Shown here in pieces: positions 6,223 to 12,082 of a stretch of 12,082 bases of DNA. The stretch is taken from assembly GCA_902470265.1 (NCBI GenBank), contig CABRFW010000030.1, positions 1 through 12,082 of the forward strand, given 5' to 3'. Each line of letters begins with the position of its first letter. Position 1 is the first letter of the stretch. The position numbers and the translations under genes were made by a program. Under the pieces are notes generated by a model, which was not told the DNA's origin, made no database searches, and saw only the letters and a program-made list of their open reading frames with translations. This DNA comes from an uncultured Collinsella sp. Its GTDB lineage: Bacteria > Actinomycetota > Coriobacteriia > Coriobacteriales > Coriobacteriaceae.

Positions 6223-6972
6223 ATGTTGCTCGAGGGCAAGAAAGCAATCATCACCGGAGGCACGCGCGGTATCGGCTATGCCATCGCCTGCCGTTTTATC
6301 GAGGAGGGCGCCTCCGTCACTGTCTTTGGCTCGCGTCAAGAGACCGCCGATGCGGCCGTTGAGAAGCTGACAGCCGCCTATCCCGACGCCAAGGTCTGGG
6401 GCCGCTCCTGCGACCTCACCTCACTCGAAGCCGTGACCGAGGCCTTTACCCAGGCTGCATCCGACATGGGCGGCTTGGACACGGTCGTCAACAATGCCGG
6501 TATCTCCCAGCGTTCACCCCTCTTGGACTACACGGCCGAGGAGTTCGCAAAGGTCATGGACCTTAACGTCGTCGCCGTCTTTAATGGCCACCAGGCTGCC
6601 GCCAAGATCATGACCGAGGCCGGCCACGGCGGCACCATCACTACCACAAGCTCGATGGTCGCCAAGTACGGCCAGCCCTCCGGCGTCGGTTACCCCACGT
6701 CCAAGTTTGCCGTCAACGGTATGGTCCAGTCACTCTCGCGCGAGCTCGCCCCTATGGGTATTCGCGTCAACGCCGTTGCCCCTGGCGTGACTAAGACTGA
6801 CATGGTCGCCAACCTGCCCGAAGAGGTCATCAAACCCATCATCGCCACTATCCCTCTCGGCCGCATGGGTGAGCCCGAGGACGTCGCCAACGCCTTCGTT
6901 TTCCTAGCGAGCAACATGTCCTCCTATGTCACGGGCGCCGTGCTCCCCGTCGACGGAGCCGCCCGCTCTTAA
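6223..6972 (+). CDS. Short-chain dehydrogenase/reductase, BaiA/FabG-like
   Basis: Cytoplasmic classical SDR of 249 aa that oxidises an alcohol or reduces a ketone with a nicotinamide cofactor. Visible: TGGTRGIG cofactor loop (11-18), FGSRQ after strand beta-2 (35-39), CDLTS (63-67), NNAG (90-93), and the catalytic tetrad Asn115, Ser144, Tyr157, Lys161 (YPTSK). The sequence around VFNG (119-122), GVGYPTSK (154-161), VAPGVTKTDM (185-194), PLGRMGEPEDVAN (211-223) and the end VDGAARS resembles my recollection of BaiA 3-alpha-hydroxy bile-acid dehydrogenases more than housekeeping FabG. Ser37-Arg38 in place of an acidic residue suggests NADP(H). I start at 6223 because AGAGGA (6211-6216) sits six bases upstream; the frame is open from 6151 without support. 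It stands alone, with no other bai or fatty-acid genes nearby. Substrate unknown; sterol or bile-acid use is only a possibility. Confidence 0.9.
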   Translation: MLLEGKKAIITGGTRGIGYAIACRFIEEGASVTVFGSRQETADAAVEKLTAAYPDAKVWGRSCDLTSLEAVTEAFTQAASDMGGLDTVVNNAGISQRSPLLDYTAEEFAKVMDLNVVAVFNGHQAAAKIMTEAGHGGTITTTSSMVAKYGQPSGVGYPTSKFAVNGMVQSLSRELAPMGIRVNAVAPGVTKTDMVANLPEEVIKPIIATIPLGRMGEPEDVANAFVFLASNMSSYVTGAVLPVDGAARS

Positions 6973-7014
6973 GGGACCACAAGCCTCAGCTCCCAGCCTC
7001 AACATAGTCCAACA

Positions 7015-7059
7015 AAGAAGGCGCGCCGTCTGCATCAACTGCAGGCAGCGCGCCTTCTT
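7015..7059. terminator. Long bidirectional hairpin between convergent genes
   Basis: A perfect 12-bp outer stem (7015-7026 with 7048-7059, AAGAAGGCGCGC) continues after one mismatch into a 7-bp inner stem (7028-7034 with 7040-7046, one G-T wobble) and a 5-nt loop. Each arm ends in an A- or T-rich flank (CTTCTTCTGTTTG on plus, CTTCTTTGTT on minus), giving a modest U-rich tail in both directions. It sits 43 bp after the SDR stop and can end transcription of both the SDR and the antiporter. The U-tracts are interrupted, hence not full confidence. Confidence 0.75.
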
Positions 7060-7070
7060 CTGTTTGAAAG

Positions 7071-7317
7071 GGAAGCTGTGTCCCGGAATTCCGACTCAGA
7101 CCGGGACGCAGCTTCCCTCAGGGCCATGTTTCGGAAAGAGCGCCCCGTTTTGAACGCCGATTCTGGGATACCGTTTCCGCAACGGGTCTCTCGCGGAAAC
7201 TGCATCCCACTCTGAGCGCCCATTCCGGGACACAGTTTCCCAACGGCCCCCGTTTCGGAAACCACATCCCGTTCCGAGCCTTCAAAGCAGGACGCGGCTT
7301 CCCCGAGAGAGTATCGA
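7071..7317. repeat. Degenerate tandem repeat, exact 62-bp period, about four units with internal inverted cores
   Basis: Units begin at 7071, 7133, 7195 and 7257, always 62 bp apart, and align without a gap. The fourth decays near 7306 and the antiporter stop codon lies at 7318. Every unit has GGAA at offset 1, a core ending near (T/C)CCC, a variable 15-nt spacer, then a forward core ending TTCC. Opposed cores pair as stem-loops: 7070-7086 with 7101-7117 (17 bp, one wobble), 7165-7180 with 7193-7208, and 7227-7240 with 7257-7270. The last two pair better in minus-strand RNA because plus-strand A/C mismatches become G-U. A 62-bp period is not a multiple of three, so it is not a coding repeat. 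The array fills the antiporter 3' side. Function unknown; it resembles REP/BIME-style extragenic repeats in layout only. Confidence 0.85.
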
Positions 7318-8880
7318 CTACTTGCCGTCGTCGTCCTCGGCTTCTTCTCTTGCATAGAGCTCCAACATGCGGCGGCGGTATTCGCGCACGGCGAGCTTGG
7401 CGCGCTCCAGGCGGAGGCGCTCACGCGGAGTCAGCTCGGACGGGTCGACCTCGTCTCCATAGGTCTTATCGGCAAGAAGATGCGCCGCGTCCACAATGCG
7501 GGCATCGATGTGGCCGCTCGCCGCCTCGGCGGAAAGACGCTCGGCAATCGCATCGAGCGTAGGCAGGCCTTCGAATACGCGACCATGGCCATGCGAGGTC
7601 AGCAGCTCGTGCTCGCGTGCGAGCAGGCTCGCCAAATCGTGATGGGCACGTAGGATATCGAGCGCCTCGGCAGGATGCTCGGCAACCTCCGCCACGGCGG
7701 CGACCGGCGCGGCGTCGACCACGCGGTAGAAGAGCTGCGCGAGTAGCGGCATCAAGAACACCGTGATGGCACCGGCGGCAACCATGACCGACGCAATATC
7801 TTGCGACAGCGCTCCCGCGTTGACGGCAACGCTTGTCACGGCAACGATGATCGGCAACGCCGTAGTGCAGTACAGGGCCACGGTAATGCGGCCATACGCC
7901 GAAACGTCGCGCGTTGCGGGACAAATGCGCATGGAGACAAGGATCGGCACCGCGCGAATGATCAGCAACGCCACGATAAAGCCCGCGAGCAAGCCCGGGC
8001 GCGACGCCACGGCCGTCAGATCGATCTTTGCGCCCGATACGGTAAAGAACACCGGAATCAAAAAACCGTAGGCCAGGCCGTCGAGCTTGGTCTCGAGCGT
8101 ATGGTTGCCCTCGGGGATGATATAGCGCAGGACAAAGCCGGCGGCAAAAGAACCCAACACGATGTCGAGATCAAAGACGGCCGAGAACGCCACGAGCGTG
8201 ACCAGGATGAGCACCGTCAGGCGCACGAAGGTCTGCGACGTGGTATCGGCGCGTTCCTCGACAAACGCAAAGAAGCGGCTGCCGACGCGCTTGGAGCGGC
8301 TTGGGACCACAGCCAGCAACACGCAAACCACCGCAAACAAGCCAAGGATCACGAGCGTTTGGATGCCGGTGCGGGCAGACAGCAGCACCGACATGGCGAG
8401 CACGGGACCGAGCTCGCCCCAAGTGCCATACGCGAGAATCGAGTCGCCCACGCGCGTTCCGGTCAGCGAACGCTCACGCATAATGGGCACGAGCGTGCCG
8501 AGCGCCGTAGAAGTGAGGGCAAGCGTCACGGCGATACCGTCGAAATGGCTGACCGAGAACCACGGGGTAAAGCGCACGGCAAGCCAGGCGATACCAAACG
8601 TGACGACCCACGTTGCCAAGCCGTAGCGCCCCTCGACACCCGTGATGCTCTTGGGATCGATCTCAAAGCCGGCAAGCAGGAACAAAAAGGCCAGACCGAG
8701 CTCGGACACAAGCGAGACCTCGGCATCTACATGGATGACGCCGAGCATATGGGGTCCCAGCACCGCGCCGAGCACGAGCAAAAAGACCGTCTCGGGAACG
8801 GGTTTTCCAGGAATCGCCGAGGCGATGAAGGGGCTTGCAAAGGCCACGAGTGCGATGATGGCGAGCGAAACGAATGCCAT
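7318..8880 (-). CDS. CPA2-family cation:proton antiporter with charged C-terminal tail
   Basis: Membrane antiporter of the monovalent cation:proton antiporter-2 type (Kef/NapA-like fold), 520 aa, probably exchanging H+ for Na+ or K+. Roughly a dozen hydrophobic segments cover residues 1-385. Family landmarks: ELGLAFLFLLAGFEID (60-75), TSTALGTLVP (123-132), GFLIPVFFTVSGAKID (272-287). The segment WGELGPVLA (154-162) falls where KefC-type proteins carry Gln-Asp, so the usual ion-binding Asp appears to be Glu156. After the membrane domain comes a soluble tail of about 130 residues (390-520), rich in Ala, Glu, His and Arg and ending in acidic EEAEDDDGK, with no recognisable TrkA-N/RCK nucleotide-binding domain. 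ATG 8880 follows AGAAAGGC (plus 8886-8893) by five bases. Single gene, divergent from purL, convergent with the SDR. Ion specificity cannot be assigned. Confidence 0.88.
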   Translation of the reverse strand: MAFVSLAIIALVAFASPFIASAIPGKPVPETVFLLVLGAVLGPHMLGVIHVDAEVSLVSELGLAFLFLLAGFEIDPKSITGVEGRYGLATWVVTFGIAWLAVRFTPWFSVSHFDGIAVTLALTSTALGTLVPIMRERSLTGTRVGDSILAYGTWGELGPVLAMSVLLSARTGIQTLVILGLFAVVCVLLAVVPSRSKRVGSRFFAFVEERADTTSQTFVRLTVLILVTLVAFSAVFDLDIVLGSFAAGFVLRYIIPEGNHTLETKLDGLAYGFLIPVFFTVSGAKIDLTAVASRPGLLAGFIVALLIIRAVPILVSMRICPATRDVSAYGRITVALYCTTALPIIVAVTSVAVNAGALSQDIASVMVAAGAITVFLMPLLAQLFYRVVDAAPVAAVAEVAEHPAEALDILRAHHDLASLLAREHELLTSHGHGRVFEGLPTLDAIAERLSAEAASGHIDARIVDAAHLLADKTYGDEVDPSELTPRERLRLERAKLAVREYRRRMLELYAREEAEDDDGK

Positions 8881-9064
8881 GTGATGCCTTTCTCTTGTTT
8901 GCGCTTCACTGTAGCACCCTCGCCGTCCTCACCGCGCCGCGAGCTGTCGTATCATAGTGAGGTTTACAAACATGTGGCTCAAGGCGACCGCAGGGCAGAC
9001 CCCGCAAACCGACCGCTGCCGCATACCGTACCGTACGCCCAACCGATCAGGAAGGCAGGAACCA
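8881..9064. promoter_or_regulatory. Divergent promoter region, antiporter and purL
   Basis: 184 non-coding bases between divergent start codons must hold both promoters. Candidate -10 hexamers are TATCAT (8950-8955) for purL and TACAGT on the minus strand (plus 8908-8913) for the antiporter; neither has a recognisable -35. The purL leader would be about 105 nt. I see no known purine, ZTP or THF riboswitch consensus in it. The purL ribosome site is within GGAAGGCAGGA (9050-9060). Confidence 0.4.
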
Positions 9065-12000
9065 ATGGTCTCTCGTATCTACGTGGAGAAGAAACCCGGG
9101 TTCGACGTCGAGGCTCAGCAGCTCAAGGGCGAGCTGACCGAAATTCTCGGCATCAAGGGCATCGAGGCCCTGAGGATCATCAACCGCTACGACGTCGAGG
9201 GCATCGACGAGGAGCTTTTCCGCTCCTGCGTGCCGACCGTCTTTAGCGAGCCCCAGGTCGATGTGACCTACGACGAGCTCCCCGCAAGCGACGGCGCCGT
9301 CTTTGCCGTCGAATTCCTGCCTGGCCAGTTTGACCAGCGCGCCGACTCCGCCAGCGAGTGCGTGCAGCTCATCAGCCAGGGTGAGCGCCCCGCCGTGCGC
9401 TCCGCCAAGGTCTATATGATCTCGGGCGCTCTGGACGAGGCCGCCATCGAGGCCATCAAGCACTACGTGGTGAACCCCGTCGAGGCGCGCATCGCCTCGC
9501 TCGACCTGCCCGAGACGCTGTACATGGAGGCCCCCGAGCCCCAGCCCGTCGAGGTGCTCGACGGCTTCCGCGAGTTCGACGAGGCCGGCCTTGCCGCCTT
9601 TATCGCCGATCGCGGCCTTGCCATGGACGAGGCAGACATCGCCTTCTGCCAGCAGTACTTCCGCGATGAGGACCGCGACCCCACCATCACCGAGATCCGC
9701 GTGATCGACACCTACTGGTCCGACCACTGCCGCCACACCACCTTCGGCACCGTCCTGGACGACGTGACGATCGACGACGCCGTGGTGCAGCAAGCCTTCG
9801 ACCGCTACATGGAGATGCGCCACGAACTCGGCCGCGACGCCAAGCCCGTCTGCCTCATGGACATGGGCACCATCGGCGCCAAGTACCTCAAGAAGACCGG
9901 CGTCATGACCGATGTCGACGAGTCCGAGGAGATCAACGCCTGCACCGTCAAGGTGAAGGTCGATGTCGACGGCGAGGACCAGGACTGGCTGTTCCTGTTT
10001 AAGAACGAGACCCACAACCACCCGACCGAGATCGAGCCCTTCGGCGGTGCCGCCACCTGCGTGGGCGGCGCTATCCGTGACCCGCTCTCGGGCCGCAGCT
10101 ATGTGTATCAGGCTATGCGCGTCACCGGTGCCGGCGACCCCACCGTCCCGGTTTCCGAGACGCTCGAGGGCAAGCTGCCGCAGCGCAAGCTCGTGACCAC
10201 TGCCGCCGCCGGCTACTCCAGCTACGGCAACCAGATCGGCCTTGCCACCGGTCAGGTCAACGAACTCTATCACCCCGGTTACGTGGCCAAGCGCATGGAG
10301 GTTGGCGCCGTCGTGGGCGCTACCCCGGCAAACCACGTTCGTCGCGAGTGCCCCGCCCCCACCGACAAGATCATCCTGCTGGGCGGCCGCACCGGCCGCG
10401 ATGGCATCGGTGGCGCCACCGGCTCCTCCAAGACCCAGAACACCGAGTCCATCGAGACCTCGGGTGCCGAGGTCCAGAAGGGCAACGCCCCGGTCGAGCG
10501 CAAGCTGCAGCGTCTGTTCCGCCGCGGCGACGCCTGCCGTCTGATCAAGCGCTGCAACGACTTTGGCGCCGGCGGCGTCTCGGTCGCCGTGGGCGAGCTT
10601 GCCGACGGTCTGTATGTCGACCTGGACACCGTGACCAAGAAGTACGACGGCCTGGACGGCACCGAGCTCGCTATCTCTGAGTCCCAGGAGCGCATGGCCT
10701 GCGCCGTCGCCGACGGTGACGTCGAGGAGTTCATGGGCTACGCCGCCGAGGAGAACCTGGAGGCGACCGTTATCGCCGAGGTTACCGCCGAGCCGCGCAT
10801 GCGCATGGCCTGGAACGGCGTCGCCATCGTCGACCTGTCCCGCGAGTTCCTCAACTCCAACGGCGCACCCAAGCACCAGGTCACCCACGTGTGCGCCCGT
10901 AGCGTGTGGCAGCCCAGCTGGGCCGGCACCACGCTCGCCGAGCGCATGACCTCGCTCGTCACCGACCTCAACGTCGCTTCTAACAAGGGTCTTTCCGAGC
11001 GCTTCGACTCCACCATCGGCGCCGCGACCGTACTCATGCCCTTTGGCGGCAAGACGCAGCTCACCCCCAGCTCGGCCATGGTCGCCAAGTTCCCCGTGGA
11101 CGGCGAGACCACCACGGCGAGCGCCATGGCATGGGGCTTTAACCCCTATCTGATGGAAGCCGACCAGTTTGCGGGCGCCTACCTGTCCGTGGTCGAGTCC
11201 ATCGCCAAGCTCGTGGCTGCCGGCTTTGAGCACAAGCGCGCCTATCTCTCCTTCCAGGAGTACTTCGAGCGTCTGCGCACCGAGGCCGAGCGCTGGGGCA
11301 AGCCCATGGCTGCCGTCCTGGGTGCCCTCATGGCCCAGGTCGACCTGGGTGCCGGCGCCATCGGCGGCAAGGACTCCATGAGCGGTTCGTTTGAGGACGA
11401 GGCCGGCGAGCTCAACGTTCCGCCGACCCTGATCAGCTTCGCCGTCGCCGTGGGCAGAGCCGCCCGTGCCGTCTCGCCCGAGTTCAAGGGCCTCACGCAC
11501 CGCGTCGTCCGCATCGCCCCCGCTACCTATGGCGAGGACTACCGTCCCGACGCCCAGCAGTTGCTTGCCGCATTTGACGCCGTCGAGGCGCTTACCGCTG
11601 CCGGCGACGCTCTGGCCGTCTCCACGCCCGGCTACGGCTGCGGCGCCGAGAGCCTCTTTAAGATGTGCGTCGGTAACCAGATCGGCATCGAGCTTGCCGA
11701 TGATGTAGACGTAGAGAGCCTCTTCACCCCGCTCTACGGCAGCTTTATCGTCGAGCTCGCCGAGGATGCCGAGCTGCCCGAGGTCGCCGACGGCGTTGTC
11801 GTCGAGCCCCTGGGCACCACCGTCGAGGGCTATGTCATCGACACCGGTTCCGAGGTCATCGAGCTCTCCGAGCTCCAGGAGGCCTGGGAGAGCGGCATCG
11901 AGGGCGTCTTTGCCTACCGCAGCGCCGACGAGACCCCCGAGGTCGAGACCATCGACTTCCGTGCCAAGGACATCCACGTGTACAGCGGCGCCAAGATCGC

Positions 12001-12082
12001 CCGTCCGCGCGTGATCATCCCCGTGTTCCCCGGCAACAACTGTGAGTACGACAGCGCACGTGCCTTCCGCGCAGCCGGTGCC
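9065..12082 (+). CDS. purL: Phosphoribosylformylglycinamidine synthase, long single-chain form (3' end beyond window)
   Basis: Fourth step of de novo purine synthesis: FGAR + ATP + glutamine give FGAM, in the cytoplasm. 1006 codons are visible and the frame is open at the window end; single-chain enzymes of this type are about 1,200-1,300 aa. Seen: N-terminal PurS-like region (RIYVEKKPGFDVEAQQL from residue 4), linker and active-site segment TYWSDHCRHTTF (216-227), first AIRS-like domain with FKNETHNHP (312-320) and EPFGGAATC, GGRTGRDGIGGATGSS (glycine-rich, about 440-455), second AIRS-like half with IGGKDSM (766-772), and the beginning of a class I glutaminase domain at RPRVIIPVFPGNNCEYD (980-996). 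Cys993 belongs to the domain's first strand; the nucleophilic Cys lies beyond the edge. The architecture and start MVSRIYVEKK match the clostridial/Gram-positive single-chain clade (TIGR01857-like) rather than separate PurS/PurQ/PurL. The start is set by GGAAGGCAGGA upstream. Confidence 0.96.
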   Translation, partial: MVSRIYVEKKPGFDVEAQQLKGELTEILGIKGIEALRIINRYDVEGIDEELFRSCVPTVFSEPQVDVTYDELPASDGAVFAVEFLPGQFDQRADSASECVQLISQGERPAVRSAKVYMISGALDEAAIEAIKHYVVNPVEARIASLDLPETLYMEAPEPQPVEVLDGFREFDEAGLAAFIADRGLAMDEADIAFCQQYFRDEDRDPTITEIRVIDTYWSDHCRHTTFGTVLDDVTIDDAVVQQAFDRYMEMRHELGRDAKPVCLMDMGTIGAKYLKKTGVMTDVDESEEINACTVKVKVDVDGEDQDWLFLFKNETHNHPTEIEPFGGAATCVGGAIRDPLSGRSYVYQAMRVTGAGDPTVPVSETLEGKLPQRKLVTTAAAGYSSYGNQIGLATGQVNELYHPGYVAKRMEVGAVVGATPANHVRRECPAPTDKIILLGGRTGRDGIGGATGSSKTQNTESIETSGAEVQKGNAPVERKLQRLFRRGDACRLIKRCNDFGAGGVSVAVGELADGLYVDLDTVTKKYDGLDGTELAISESQERMACAVADGDVEEFMGYAAEENLEATVIAEVTAEPRMRMAWNGVAIVDLSREFLNSNGAPKHQVTHVCARSVWQPSWAGTTLAERMTSLVTDLNVASNKGLSERFDSTIGAATVLMPFGGKTQLTPSSAMVAKFPVDGETTTASAMAWGFNPYLMEADQFAGAYLSVVESIAKLVAAGFEHKRAYLSFQEYFERLRTEAERWGKPMAAVLGALMAQVDLGAGAIGGKDSMSGSFEDEAGELNVPPTLISFAVAVGRAARAVSPEFKGLTHRVVRIAPATYGEDYRPDAQQLLAAFDAVEALTAAGDALAVSTPGYGCGAESLFKMCVGNQIGIELADDVDVESLFTPLYGSFIVELAEDAELPEVADGVVVEPLGTTVEGYVIDTGSEVIELSELQEAWESGIEGVFAYRSADETPEVETIDFRAKDIHVYSGAKIARPRVIIPVFPGNNCEYDSARAFRAAGA

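Noticed and set aside
7071..7317. CRISPR array
   Set aside because: Period and symmetry suggested it, but no constant repeat alternates with unique spacers, the whole unit diverges at a similar rate, and no cas genes are present.
7035..7424. 129-residue minus-strand open frame through the 62-bp repeats
   Set aside because: It overlaps the antiporter C-terminus in another frame, runs through repeats whose period is not a multiple of three, and has no homology I can see.
8956..9049. Riboswitch (ZTP, purine or THF type) in the purL leader
   Set aside because: None of the conserved core sequences of those classes is recognisable; only small GC-rich pairings are possible.
9047..11977. 976-residue open frame on the minus strand opposite purL
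   Set aside because: It mirrors purL exactly in a GC-rich sense gene that avoids TTA, CTA and TCA codons. The product is low-complexity (Gly, Ala, His, Asp, Leu), matches no family, and has no ribosome site.

Overview
The window is GC-rich and densely coded. Its gene content fits a Coriobacteriia gut actinobacterium, most like Collinsella: Tat-type lipoprotein signal peptides on both binding proteins, a long single-chain PurL of the Gram-positive type, and a homoserine dehydrogenase with a C-terminal ACT domain. The genus is inferred from the style of the proteins; no marker gene is present.

Left part (1-4411, minus strand): a branched-chain amino acid type ABC uptake locus. In transcription order it holds two tandem paralogous substrate-binding lipoproteins (4411-3245 and 2975-1788), permease livH (1648-767) and permease livM (757 to beyond base 1). 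The ATPase genes livG/livF are not in view and would be expected beyond base 1. Each binding-protein gene has a stem-loop just upstream of its Shine-Dalgarno sequence. A long hairpin that pairs fully only in minus-strand RNA separates the second binding protein from the permeases.

Middle (4412-6073, plus strand): hom, homoserine dehydrogenase, divergent from the liv locus and closed by a textbook intrinsic terminator. The pairing links amino-acid uptake with the aspartate-family pathway (threonine, methionine, isoleucine), though direct co-regulation is only inferred.

6223-6972 (plus): an SDR oxidoreductase with notable likeness to BaiA-type bile-acid 3-hydroxy dehydrogenases but with an NADP(H)-type cofactor loop. 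It converges on a CPA2-type cation:proton antiporter (8880-7318, minus). The 345-bp gap between them contains a long bidirectional-terminator hairpin and a degenerate tandem repeat with an exact 62-bp period (about four units). Each unit carries inverted cores that can form alternating hairpins. This is the most unusual element in the window.

Right end (9065-12082, plus): purL, cut by the window edge just inside its glutamine amidotransferase domain.

Apart from the repeat array, the duplicated binding proteins and the SDR, this is ordinary metabolic chromosome. I see no phage, insertion sequence, CRISPR array, tRNA or defence system.
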